46,117 bases of DNA from Pseudonocardia xinjiangensis (lineage in GTDB: Bacteria; Actinomycetota; Actinomycetes; Mycobacteriales; Pseudonocardiaceae). A model generated the notes under the pieces. It made no database searches and was not told where the DNA came from. It worked only from the letters and a program-made list of their open reading frames with translations. The stretch's first letter is position 1. The number at the start of each line of letters is the position of its first letter. The position numbers were made by a program, and so were the translations under genes. Shown here piece after piece: positions 34,055 to 41,855 of the stretch. The stretch is from contig NZ_JAAXKY010000046.1 of assembly GCF_012911925.1 (NCBI RefSeq), positions 1 through 46,117 of the forward strand, in the 5' to 3' direction.

Positions 34055-35035
34055 ATGCGCGCGGACCGGTTGGTGGCGCTGGTGCTGCTGCTGCGCCGGC
34101 ACGGCCGGGTGTCCGCGACCACGCTGGCCCGCGAGCTGGAGGTGTCCACCCGCACTGTGCTGCGCGACATCGACGCGCTGTCCGCTGCCGGGGTCCCGGT
34201 CTATGCCGAACGCGGCCGGCGCGGCGGTTTCGCACTGCTGCCCGGCTTCCGGACCGAGCTCACCGGGCTGAACCACGACGAGGCACTCGCCCTGCTGGTC
34301 GCCGGATCGCGCCGCGGCGCGCAGGCGTTCGGCCTCGGCTCGGCGCTCGCGTCGGCCATGCGCAAGGTGGTCGACGCGCTGCCCGAGAGCTATCGGGCCA
34401 CCGCGGCGGGCGCAGCCCGACGACTGCTCATCGACCCGGAGACCGACCTCCTCGCACGTCGGCTGGTCCCCGAGGAGGTGCCCGACGCCGTGGTGACCGA
34501 GGTCCGGCGCGCGGTGTTCGCCGGACACAAGCTGCGCATCCACTACGCGGCCGTGGACCAGGCGCCGAAGTGGCGCACGGTGGACCCGATCGGCCTGGTC
34601 ACCGTGCGCGACCAGGTCTACCTGCTGGCCGCGCGGTCCGGCGCGGACCGCACCTACCGGCTGTCGCGGGTCCTGGCCGCCGAGGAGCTCGCCGAACCGG
34701 CAGAGCGACCGGAACTGGTGGATCTGGACCGGGCCTGGCAGGAGCGCAGCACGCGGTTCCGGACCGGCGGCGACCAGGTCACCGTGCTGCTGCGGGTGAA
34801 CGCCGCACGGCGGGAGGAACTGCTGCGCACCGCGCTGGCCGTCCACGCCGAGGAACCCGACGGGGACGGCTGGCTGCGGCTGGAGGTGACCTTCAGCGAT
34901 CCGCGACACGCCGAATGGGCCCTGTGGCAGCTCGCCACGAGCGCGGAGGCCCTGGCCCCGCAGTGGTTGCGCACCGCACTGCGCAACCGCGCCGCCGCGA
35001 TCGCCACCTGCTACGGAGTGCGTCCCGAGAGCTGA
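34055..35035 (+). CDS. HTH/WYL-domain (YafY-type) transcriptional regulator
   Basis: A 326-residue regulator. N-terminal HTH-11 domain RLVALVLLLRRHGRVSATTLARELEVSTRTVLRDIDALSAAGVPVYAERGRRGGFAL (residues 5-62) and a WYL-type domain (VRRAVFAGHKLRIHYAAVDQAPKWRTVDPIGLVTVRDQVYLLAA), with C-terminal WCX region. WYL domains sense nucleic acid or nucleotide ligands in some members. Controls the SnoaL-like gene by inference from the shared operator. ATG 34055 is the only candidate start. Confidence 0.92.
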   Translation: MRADRLVALVLLLRRHGRVSATTLARELEVSTRTVLRDIDALSAAGVPVYAERGRRGGFALLPGFRTELTGLNHDEALALLVAGSRRGAQAFGLGSALASAMRKVVDALPESYRATAAGAARRLLIDPETDLLARRLVPEEVPDAVVTEVRRAVFAGHKLRIHYAAVDQAPKWRTVDPIGLVTVRDQVYLLAARSGADRTYRLSRVLAAEELAEPAERPELVDLDRAWQERSTRFRTGGDQVTVLLRVNAARREELLRTALAVHAEEPDGDGWLRLEVTFSDPRHAEWALWQLATSAEALAPQWLRTALRNRAAAIATCYGVRPES

Positions 35036-35099
35036 CGGACGGGGGCGGGATGATCGGCAGCGCACGTCAGCACCGGCCGACCTCTAAGGAGACGCACGG

Positions 35100-35177
35100 A
35101 TGAGCGAGCTTGCGAGCGAGTCAGTGTCACAGCGCCTTCGCGAAGCGCCGCTCGAGCGCAGCGAGGGCGAGCGATGA
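35100..35177 (+). CDS. Mini-ORF 1 in the start-codon cassette (25 residues)
   Basis: ATG 35100 with AAGGAG 8 bases upstream, stop TGA 35175-35177. The peptide starts MSELASESVSQRL. It overlaps mini-ORF 2 by ATGA. Translation is plausible; a function for the peptide is not known to me. Confidence 0.4.
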   Translation: MSELASESVSQRLREAPLERSEGER

Positions 35178-35247
35178 GCGAGCTTGCGAGCGAGTCAGTG
35201 TCACAGCGCCTTCGCGAAGCGCCGCTCGAGCGCAGCGAGGGCGAACG
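35100..35247 (+). repeat. Two tandem copies of a 74-bp start-codon cassette
   Basis: Copy 1 is 35100-35173 and copy 2 is 35174-35247; they differ at one base near the end (GAGCG versus GAACG). Each starts ATGAGCGAGC, contains the palindromes CTTCGCGAAG and CGCTCGAGCG, and ends with GAGGG placed 6 bases before the next ATG. Each copy encodes a 25-residue peptide (MSELASESVSQRL to ERSEGER) whose TGA overlaps the next ATG as ATGA. The base difference is synonymous, so the two peptides are identical. AAGGAG (35086-35091) precedes copy 1 at the normal distance. Confidence 0.9.
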
Positions 35248-35251
35248 ATGA
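35174..35251 (+). CDS. Mini-ORF 2 in the start-codon cassette (25 residues)
   Basis: ATG 35174, GAGGG six bases upstream, stop TGA 35249-35251 overlapping the ATG of the GH16-like gene as ATGA. Peptide identical to mini-ORF 1; the only DNA difference is GAG versus GAA for Glu. Confidence 0.4.
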   Translation: MSELASESVSQRLREAPLERSEGER

Positions 35252-36414
35252 GCGGCAGGACGTTCGCCGACGGGTGCGGCAACCCGGTTCTGGCCGAGGG
35301 GCTGCACGGCTGGGGCAGCCTGGACGGCGCGGTGCTCGCGCGGACCGCGATCGGTGACCACGCGGCGGCCCGGCACGCCGCGCGGTCGGTCGCCGTCGCG
35401 CCCGTGACCGGCTGGTACCTGCCGGAGCTGGCGGTGCGCGCGGGGGAGCGGTGGGCCGTCGGCATCGACGTCCGGGTGGACGCCGGCGGCGCGGCCCGGG
35501 TGGAGATGGACTGGTACGACGCCTCCGGGCAGTTCCTCTCCTCCACGTCCGGGGGAGAGATGCGCCTCGGCGCGGGTGCGGTGTGGACGCACGTCTCCGC
35601 CGTGTTCACCGCGCCGGCCGGGGCGGTGAACAGCCACCCGCTGCTCCGGATGCGCTCCGCCGCCGGTGGGGCGCACTGGTGGGCGACCGCCGCCACGTAC
35701 CGGCCGCTCGCGCCGGCCGTACCGGCGGGCGGCGACGACGGTGTCCAGGCGGCGGTCGTGCACGGCTGGGGTCCCGTCGTCGACGGCGACGAGTTCGACT
35801 ACACCGGCGCGCCCCGGGCGGATCGCTGGTCGACCTACGACGGCCCGGGGCACGCGGGCAACGGCCGCCGGACCCCCTCCGCGTTCTCCGTGGCGGGTGG
35901 TGTCCTGACCAACCACGGCGCCGCCGACGGCAGCACCGGTGGCATGGCGTTCCGATCCGGGCGGGGCAGCCGCCACTACCGCATGGAGGCCAGGATGCGC
36001 CTCTACAACGTGGGTGCGGCAGCGGGCCACCAGTACCACCCCGTGCTCCTGTGCTGGCCCGACAGCGAGCGGTGGCCCCACGGGGGAGAGGACGACTGGG
36101 CCGAGACCGACATCGGCTCCGGGCGGATGGAGGCGTTCATCCACTGGCCCGGGGACGACGGCAGCGCCCAGTCGTGCGCCGCGGAGCAGGTCGACATCAC
36201 CAGGTGGCACAACTACGCCGTCGAGCGGGCCGCGGGCCACGTGGCGGGGTTCATCGACGGCGTCGAATGGTTCCGCTTCACCGACCGGCGGGTGCTCCGT
36301 ATCCCGGGACCGATGCACCCCGTCGTCCAGCTGGACTGTTTCCACCGTCGCGCCGTGATGCAGCCCGCGAACCAGGACCTGCGGTGGTTCCGGATCTACG
36401 CGCCACCGCGCTGA
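35248..36414 (+). CDS. GH16-like / concanavalin-type carbohydrate-active or lectin protein
   Basis: A 388-residue protein from ATG 35248. The N-terminal ~170 residues look like a beta-sandwich carbohydrate-binding module (WYLPELAVRAGERWAVGIDVRVDAGGAARVEMDWYD). The C-terminal half resembles family 16 glycoside hydrolases: EFDYTGAPRADRWSTYDGPGHAGNGRRTPSAFSVAGGVLTN, the active-site strand DDWAETDIGSGRMEAFIHW, and WHNYAVERAAGHVAGFIDGVEWFRF. The catalytic E-x-D-x-x-E would be ETDIGS, so the second Glu (acid/base) is missing; it may be a lectin or use another residue. No signal peptide is seen, odd for a glycanase. Translation may be coupled to the preceding cassette. Confidence 0.75.
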   Translation: MSGRTFADGCGNPVLAEGLHGWGSLDGAVLARTAIGDHAAARHAARSVAVAPVTGWYLPELAVRAGERWAVGIDVRVDAGGAARVEMDWYDASGQFLSSTSGGEMRLGAGAVWTHVSAVFTAPAGAVNSHPLLRMRSAAGGAHWWATAATYRPLAPAVPAGGDDGVQAAVVHGWGPVVDGDEFDYTGAPRADRWSTYDGPGHAGNGRRTPSAFSVAGGVLTNHGAADGSTGGMAFRSGRGSRHYRMEARMRLYNVGAAAGHQYHPVLLCWPDSERWPHGGEDDWAETDIGSGRMEAFIHWPGDDGSAQSCAAEQVDITRWHNYAVERAAGHVAGFIDGVEWFRFTDRRVLRIPGPMHPVVQLDCFHRRAVMQPANQDLRWFRIYAPPR

Positions 36415-36496
36415 GCTGCCGGCCGGACCATCGGAACGGGTGACCCACGCCATCTGAATATAAGAAAGGTACTAAGATCGGCCTACCATCCGACGC

Positions 36497-37321
36497 ATGA
36501 CAGAGACCGTGGCGCCTGTGCGGATCACCGAGGTGTCGGCGGGGTACTGGCGCGTGACCTTCGACAATCCACCGCTGAACCTGGTCGATGCCGCTCTGTT
36601 CACCGGGTTGCAGGAGGTGCTCGCGCGGATCGAGGCCAGCGACGACCTCCGCGTGGTGGTGTTCGAGAGCGCTGACGAGGACTACTTCCTCGCTCATTTC
36701 GACATGAGTGGCGAGGCCACCCCCGCGGTGCGGGCGGCCGGTCCCTCGGGTCTGCCGGGCGTACCTGATCTGGTCACCCGCCTGGCGAGGAGTCCCGTGG
36801 TGAGCATGGCCAAGATCCGTGGCCGGGTGCGGGGCCTCGGCAGCGAGTTCGTCCTCGCCTGCGACATGCGCTTCGCCAGCAGGGAGAGGGCGGTGCTCGG
36901 CCAGCCGGAGGTGGGTGCTGGCGTGACCCCGGGCGGTGGCGGCACGGAGTGGCTGCCCCGGCTGGTCGGCCGGGGCCGGGCGCTGGAGATCATCCTCGGC
37001 GCCGACGACTTCGACGCCGAGACCGCCGAGCGCTACGGCTACGTCAACCGGGCCGTGCCGGACGTCGAGCTGGACGCGTTCGTCGACAACCTCGCCCGCC
37101 GGATCGCCTCGTTCGGCCGCAAGCCGCTGGCACTGGCGAAGTCGCTGGTCAACCGGGGCTCCATCCCGCCGGACGAGGAGCTGGTCGAGGGCGGGACGGC
37201 GTTCAACACCGCGCTCACCTGGCCGGAGACCCGCGAGCGGGTGGGCGACCTGCTCGGGCGCGGGCTGAACCGGCCCGGCGATGTCGAGCTCGATCTCGGT
37301 CGGCACGTCGGCCCCCGCTGA
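36497..37321 (+). CDS. Enoyl-CoA hydratase/isomerase family protein
   Basis: Crotonase-fold protein of 274 residues acting on acyl-CoA thioesters. It begins ITEVSAGYWRVTFDNPPLNLVDAALFTGLQEVLARIEAS, has an oxyanion-hole segment AHFDMSG and the CoA-binding/catalytic helix MAKIRGRVRGLGSEFVLACDMRFASRERAVLGQPEVGAGVTPGGGGTEWLPRLVGRGRALEIILG. The G-x-G-S-E-F and Q-P-E-V segments follow crotonase patterns, and a Glu is kept at the second catalytic position. ATG 36497 has no ribosome-binding site; TAAGAT at 36474-36479 may be the -10. No other acyl-CoA gene is adjacent, so the substrate is unknown. Confidence 0.9.
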   Translation: MTETVAPVRITEVSAGYWRVTFDNPPLNLVDAALFTGLQEVLARIEASDDLRVVVFESADEDYFLAHFDMSGEATPAVRAAGPSGLPGVPDLVTRLARSPVVSMAKIRGRVRGLGSEFVLACDMRFASRERAVLGQPEVGAGVTPGGGGTEWLPRLVGRGRALEIILGADDFDAETAERYGYVNRAVPDVELDAFVDNLARRIASFGRKPLALAKSLVNRGSIPPDEELVEGGTAFNTALTWPETRERVGDLLGRGLNRPGDVELDLGRHVGPR

Positions 37322-37350
37322 ACCCGGCGGCCCGACGATCCGGGGGGGTG

Positions 37351-38346
37351 TCAGTCGGGCAGCAGCACCGAGCGGAGCGCGCGGCGCGGCGTCTCCACCA
37401 GGTCGAGGGCGCCGGTAGCGGGCCAGCCGATGCGGATGACGAGCTGCGGCTGCTCCGGGATCCCGAGGATGTCGGTCTGCACCCGCCGCCTGCTGCCGTC
37501 GATCTCGAGCGCCTGGCTCAGCGGTGTGGTGGCCAGCCCCTTCCGGGTGGCCGCGAGCAGGACGGCGCTGGTGGCCTCGCCGGCGCGCAGCCGGTCGAGG
37601 ACGTCGTCGCCTGCGGTGGCCAGCACCAGGAGCTGGGCGGCGTCGTCCGGCGGGCCTCCCGGCCCGAGGGCCGCCTGGGCGAGCGTGGCCTGCCCGAAGC
37701 GGCGCAACCCCGTTGCCTTCACGAGACCCAGCGGCGGTGCCGCGACGTCGGCCGCGGGAACGCCGTCACGGGAGCCGGGGAGACGATGGGTCCACAGCCG
37801 CAGCTCGGCGGCATAGCCCGGTTCCCGGCACTGCTGCTGGGCGGCGTCGGTCAGCACCGCGACGAGGCGCTCGCGGACGTGCGGGTCGGTCACCGGCACC
37901 AGTACCGCCCCGGCGCCCCGCGCGTGCTCCTGCAACGACTCGATGTGCTTGCGCGCCACCTCGCGGTGGCTCATCCGCCGCCGCTCGGTGCGCCGCGCGG
38001 CGATCGCGGGGAAGAGCGAAGCGGCGGCCACGTCGGGCGTCCCCGTGCCGGGAGCACCCACGGTCACCGTGGCGAGATGGGTGCAGTCCTCCGGGTCGGG
38101 GAGTCTCCGGACGTCGGTGGCGAGGCCGCGGGCCGCGAGTGCCACCTGCAGGTGGTGCAGGGCGGCGCCACAGCTCAGGACGAGGTCGCGCCGGTCGGGA
38201 TCGGTCACGTCCAGGTGGCGGTCCTCGTCGGCGTACAGCTCGACGGCGCCGGGACGGATCCGCCACCGCCACGGCTGGGTGTTGTGGACCGAGGGCGCGC
38301 GCAGGGCGTCCGTGACCGCCCCGGACAGATCGGCGTGGCTGGTCAT
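37351..38346 (-). CDS. Acg-type nitroreductase family protein
   Basis: A 331-residue protein from ATG 38346 (GGAGGACC before it), the same length as M. tuberculosis Acg (Rv2032). The start SGAVTDALRAPSVHNTQPWRWRIRPGAVELYADEDRHLDVTDPDRRDLVLSCGAALHHLQVALAARG matches this subfamily, as do RRTERRRMSHREV and the C-terminal AGEATSAVLLAATRKGLATTPLSQALE. Acg-type proteins bind FMN but lack normal nitroreductase activity and are induced by hypoxia via DosR. Two DevR-like boxes lie upstream at 38433-38446 and 38483-38496, which supports the same control here. Confidence 0.88.
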   Translation of the reverse strand: MTSHADLSGAVTDALRAPSVHNTQPWRWRIRPGAVELYADEDRHLDVTDPDRRDLVLSCGAALHHLQVALAARGLATDVRRLPDPEDCTHLATVTVGAPGTGTPDVAAASLFPAIAARRTERRRMSHREVARKHIESLQEHARGAGAVLVPVTDPHVRERLVAVLTDAAQQQCREPGYAAELRLWTHRLPGSRDGVPAADVAAPPLGLVKATGLRRFGQATLAQAALGPGGPPDDAAQLLVLATAGDDVLDRLRAGEATSAVLLAATRKGLATTPLSQALEIDGSRRRVQTDILGIPEQPQLVIRIGWPATGALDLVETPRRALRSVLLPD

Positions 38347-38737
38347 CGCGGTCCTCCTGCAGCTCGGGCGTCCGGAGTCGAGCCTGCGCCTCCGCGCCCG
38401 CTCCGACGAGGGCCACACGGCTACCCGGGAACGGGACGTTCGACCTGATACGGACTTCGCAGACGCCACGAGCAGCGAAGACGGGACTTTCGCCCCTGCC
38501 CGGCGCGGGTCGGACCAGCAAGTCTCATCGGGCCGGACGGAGGGGAGGTATCCGCTGCCGACGACCGATGGGACGGGGGTTCACGGTCGGCACGGCGCGA
38601 GCTTCCGTGCGGAGAGCGGGCAACCGTAACGGACGGGTACCCGCGCCCGCGCTCCACCGGTACGGCCCGGGGGTCGTCGTCCGTGCTGGGGAGCGATGGA
38701 TGGCGGCCCCCGGGCCACTACGGCTCGGGGCCGAGCG
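38347..38737. other. Intergenic region holding the nitroreductase promoter
   Basis: About 390 bases between the nitroreductase and acetamidase genes, both minus strand. It carries two DevR-like boxes (separate entry) in the half near the nitroreductase. The part near 38600-38737 holds no gene I can support; open frames there are not protein-like. Confidence 0.5.
38433..38496. promoter_or_regulatory. Pair of DevR/DosR-like boxes before the Acg-type gene
   Basis: GGGACTTTCGCCCC (38483-38496) matches the dormancy-regulator consensus GGGACTTTNGTCCC at all but one defined position, and GGGACGTTCGACCT (38433-38446) is a weaker second copy starting 50 bases away. They lie 87 and 137 bases upstream of the nitroreductase ATG. 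DosR target promoters in mycobacteria often carry two boxes. Confidence 0.6.
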
Positions 38738-39817
38738 TCAATACCACTGCGCGAAGTCGGCCTTGCGGATCATGCAGTGCACGCCCTTCGTCGCGTCCAC
38801 CACCTGGCTGACCTCGAAGTCACCGGCCGCGGACAGGTACGCCATCGCGGTGGACCGGTCGAACCCGAAGCGCTCGACCAGGAACGTGATCGCGTGGCGT
38901 ACGCACTTCTTCATCGCCTCGCCCAGGTCCTCGTCCATGCCGGTGGGGATCCAGTACCCCGGGGACTCCAGCAGCGGGTTGCGCAACGTGCCCGTCGCAG
39001 CGCTCGCCTCCGCCCCCGTGAGCACCGTGAGCCGGAGGGTGGCGCGCAGCGACGCCTCCAGTGCGGTCAGCGCGACCTCGCCGTTGCCCTGCGCGTAGTG
39101 CGGGTCGCCCGTGAAGAAGAGGGCGCCGGGCACCGTGACCGGCAGGTAGAGGGAGCTCCCGACCTGGGCCCACTTCACGTCGATGTTGCCGCCGAAGTCA
39201 CCGGGCGCCACCGAGTGCACCGGTTCGCTCGTGGCCGGGGCCACCCCCATCAGGCCGAGGAAGGGGTCGAGCGGGAACCGGGCCTGCCGGCCGTCGGTGG
39301 CGGCCATCGAGCTGACCATCCGCCCACCGGACAGGCCGACGCGGCAGAACGTGAAGACGCTCTGCGTGCCCTCGGGCAGCTCGCCCGGCAGCGCGCCGTA
39401 GCCGTGCCGGCTGCTCACGAAGCCGTAGGGCGTTCGGGGGGTCAGCTCCAGGACGTCGATCCTCAGTACGTCGCCCGGCTCGGCCCCGGCGACCTCGATC
39501 GGGCCGGTCACCACGTGCGGGCCGTCGTCCGGTCCGTGGCGGATGGCGCTGCCGGCGATCGCCTTCGCGTCGTGCAGCACCTCGCCGGGCGCGACTCCGT
39601 GATGACCCAGGAAGTCGACCGGGTCACGACCCTGGTCGGGCATGATCCCCTCGTGGCTGAGGGTGTCGATCGTGACGGTGTCGCCGGAGCCGATCGTCAG
39701 GCAGGGAGCGGACTTCTCGTTCGGCAGCCAGCCCCAGCTCACCGTCTCCGGAGTCGAGGTGAGCAGGTGCCTGCCGGGGATGGTGCCCTCGCCCGGTTGC
39801 AGCAAGGTCGGGTTCAT
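38738..39817 (-). CDS. fmdA: Acetamidase/formamidase family protein
   Basis: A 359-residue amidase that should hydrolyse a short aliphatic amide to acid and ammonia. It starts TIPGRHLLTSTPETVSWGWLPNEKSAPCLTIGSGDTVTIDTLSHEG, the family's normal start, and contains GPIEVAGAEPGDVLRIDVLEL, GDFGGNIDVKWAQVGSSLYLPVTVPGALFFTGDPHYAQGNGEVALTALE, the most conserved stretch. Size and motifs fit pfam acetamidase/formamidase. ATG 39817 overlaps the RidA stop by 4 bases. Last gene of the amino-acid importer operon; amide may arise from the imported substrate. Confidence 0.92.
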   Translation of the reverse strand: MNPTLLQPGEGTIPGRHLLTSTPETVSWGWLPNEKSAPCLTIGSGDTVTIDTLSHEGIMPDQGRDPVDFLGHHGVAPGEVLHDAKAIAGSAIRHGPDDGPHVVTGPIEVAGAEPGDVLRIDVLELTPRTPYGFVSSRHGYGALPGELPEGTQSVFTFCRVGLSGGRMVSSMAATDGRQARFPLDPFLGLMGVAPATSEPVHSVAPGDFGGNIDVKWAQVGSSLYLPVTVPGALFFTGDPHYAQGNGEVALTALEASLRATLRLTVLTGAEASAATGTLRNPLLESPGYWIPTGMDEDLGEAMKKCVRHAITFLVERFGFDRSTAMAYLSAAGDFEVSQVVDATKGVHCMIRKADFAQWY

Positions 39818-40284
39818 GCGGGGTCTCCTGTGTCTTCAGCTGCGTCGTCTTCCGCCGGGTCGTCCACCGTCGGGTCATCGGTGGCGTGGGGCAGGCCGAC
39901 GATCAGGTCGATCTCCACCTGGGCTCCCACGGCGAGGCCGGTGGTGCCGACGCAGGTACGGCTGGGCAGTGCAGCGGTGAACCAGGTGCGGTACACCGCG
40001 TTGAACGCCTCGAACTCGGTGAAGTCGGTGAGATAGACGCGCACCATGAGTGCGTCGTCGAGGCCCACCCCGAACGGGGCGAGACAGGCGAGCAGGTTGA
40101 GCCGGACCTGCTCGGCCTGCTCGACGAGACCGCCGGCCACGAGCTCGCCGGTGGCCGGGTCGGTGGGCATCTGCCCGGTGACGAAGAGCAGCGACCCCCA
40201 CTGGGTCACGTGCGAGAACGGAGCGACGGCGGGGGGAACGCCCTGCTCGGGGGTGAAGCTGAACGATCGGCGCCGTTGACTCAT
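39814..40284 (-). CDS. RidA (YjgF/UK114) family protein
   Basis: A 156-residue protein; RidA enzymes hydrolyse reactive imines/enamines formed when amino acids are oxidised. Core motifs: PFSHVTQWGSLLFVTGQMPTDPATGEL, EQAEQVRLNLLACLAPFGVGLDDALMVRVYLTDFTEFEAFNAVYRTWFTAALPSRTCVGTTGLAVGAQVEIDLIVG, with the key Arg in PSRTCVG that contacts the substrate carboxylate. It has a 20-residue acidic tail. ATG 40284 is preceded by GGAGG within the last codons of the permease-ATPase gene. Position beside an amino-acid importer and opposite an amino-acid dehydrogenase fits imine clearing. Confidence 0.92.
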   Translation of the reverse strand: MSQRRRSFSFTPEQGVPPAVAPFSHVTQWGSLLFVTGQMPTDPATGELVAGGLVEQAEQVRLNLLACLAPFGVGLDDALMVRVYLTDFTEFEAFNAVYRTWFTAALPSRTCVGTTGLAVGAQVEIDLIVGLPHATDDPTVDDPAEDDAAEDTGDPA

Positions 40285-40286
40285 GG

Positions 40287-41855
40287 CTATACCTCCACCG
40301 TGTGTACCGCCCGGAGGAACCGGACGGCCGTCGGATGCTGCGGGTTGTCCAACACCTGCTGGGGCGACCCCTGCTCGAGCACCCGGCCCTCGGCCATGAA
40401 GACCACCCGGTCGGCGACCTCCCGCGCGAAGCCCAGCTGGTGGGTGGCGATCAGCATCGTGAGGCCCTCGTCCAGAGCCAGCGAGCGGACCACCTCCAAC
40501 ACCTCCTGCACCAGCTCCGGGTCGAGCGCGGAGGTCGGCTCGTCGAGCAGCAGCACCTGCGGCCGACCGGCGAGCGCCCTGGCGATGCCGACGCGCTGCT
40601 GCTGGCCGCCCGACAGCTGGCGGGGCAACGCGTGCGCCCTGGCGCTCAATCCGACCCGGCCCAGCAGGCGGTCGGCCTCGGCGAGCGCCTCGTCCTTCGG
40701 GACGCGGTGCACCCAGCGCAGCGGAACTGCGACGTTCTCCCGCGCGGTGAGGTGTCCGAACAGGTTGAAGTGCTGGAACACCATGCCGACGCCCGCCTGG
40801 ACCCGCTGCCGGGCGACTTCCCGCTCCGGCAGCGCCGTGCCGCCGTCGCGGTATCCCACCTCGATGCCGTCGAACGAGATCGTGCCCGCGTCCAGGGTCT
40901 CCAGGTGGTTGATCAGCCGCAGCAGCGTGCTCTTGCCCGATCCGCTGGGGCCGAGCAGCGCGACCACCTCGCCCTTGCGGATCTCCATGTCGATGCCGCG
41001 CAGCACCTCGTGCTCGGCGAACGCCTTGTGGACGCCGGTGATGGTCAGCGCGACCCGGGCCCGGCGCACGGCCTCGGCCCGGGACACCGCGCTCGCGACC
41101 TGTGCGCCGTTCACCCTCGCGGCGGTCACCGGCTCGGCCGCCGGAGCCGTGCCCTCGACGGGGGCCGTGCTCGCCTCCGACGGGCGGCCCCGGCCGCGTT
41201 TCCCGACGCGGCTGAGGTCGAAGGTCCGCTCGATGGCGAGCTGCAGGCCGGTGATCGCACCCGTGAGCACCAGGTACATCACCCCGGACGCGAAGAAGAT
41301 GCTGAAGTAGTCGAACGTCGCCGACGCCAGCTGGTTGCTGCGCAGGGTCAGCTCCGGGACGGCGATGATCGACGCCAGCGCGGAGTTCTTCATGGTGGAG
41401 ACGGCCTCGCTGCCGATCGCGGGGATCGCCGCTCGCGCGGCCTGCGGCCCCACGATGCGACGCAGCACGGTGCCGGGCCGCAGCCCGACCGCGCGGGCCG
41501 CGTCGGTCTGTCCCTTGTCGACCCCGATCACGGCGGAGCGGAAGATCTCGGCGAAGAAGGTGGCCTCGTTCGCGGCCAGCGCGACCCCGGCCGCCATGAT
41601 CGGGCTCAGCACGATCCCGGCGTGCGGGAGCGCGGTGAACACGAACACGAGCTGGAGCACCAGCGGCGTGCCCCGGAAGATCACGCTGTAGGTGCGCGCG
41701 ACCCCGGAGACCACACGGTTCCTGCTCAGTGCCATGCCGGCGAGCAGCAGGCCGAGCGCGAACCCGCCGAAGAAACCCAGTGCCGTCGCCTGGAGGGTGA
41801 TCAGGATCCCGTCCAGCAGGTAGGGCATGGACAGGTAGTGCAGGAAACTACCCAT
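40287..41855 (-). CDS. Amino-acid ABC transporter permease fused to ATP-binding domain
   Basis: A 522-residue fusion from ATG 41855, which overlaps the binding-protein stop by one base (TGATG). N-terminal half is a HisM/GlnP-type permease: helices from LLDGILITLQATALGFFGGFALGLLLAGMAL, EAA-like loop QTDAARAVGLRPGTVLRRIVGPQAARAAIPAIG. A ~50-residue Pro/Ala-rich linker follows. C-terminal half is a GlnQ-type ATPase: Walker A GPSGSGKST, VFQHFNLFGHLTARENV, signature LSGGQQQRVGIARALAGRPQ, LLLDEPTSALDPELVQEV, switch His THQ. The fused arrangement is less common than separate genes. Imports a polar amino acid or related solute. Confidence 0.93.
   Translation of the reverse strand: MGSFLHYLSMPYLLDGILITLQATALGFFGGFALGLLLAGMALSRNRVVSGVARTYSVIFRGTPLVLQLVFVFTALPHAGIVLSPIMAAGVALAANEATFFAEIFRSAVIGVDKGQTDAARAVGLRPGTVLRRIVGPQAARAAIPAIGSEAVSTMKNSALASIIAVPELTLRSNQLASATFDYFSIFFASGVMYLVLTGAITGLQLAIERTFDLSRVGKRGRGRPSEASTAPVEGTAPAAEPVTAARVNGAQVASAVSRAEAVRRARVALTITGVHKAFAEHEVLRGIDMEIRKGEVVALLGPSGSGKSTLLRLINHLETLDAGTISFDGIEVGYRDGGTALPEREVARQRVQAGVGMVFQHFNLFGHLTARENVAVPLRWVHRVPKDEALAEADRLLGRVGLSARAHALPRQLSGGQQQRVGIARALAGRPQVLLLDEPTSALDPELVQEVLEVVRSLALDEGLTMLIATHQLGFAREVADRVVFMAEGRVLEQGSPQQVLDNPQHPTAVRFLRAVHTVEV

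Noticed and set aside
35110..35247. N-terminal extension of the GH16-like frame through the tandem repeats
   Set aside because: In that frame the repeat translates to an Arg/Ser/Ala-rich stretch, whereas the ATG of each copy reads a clean identical peptide and the gene's own ATG 35248 has a GAGGG site.
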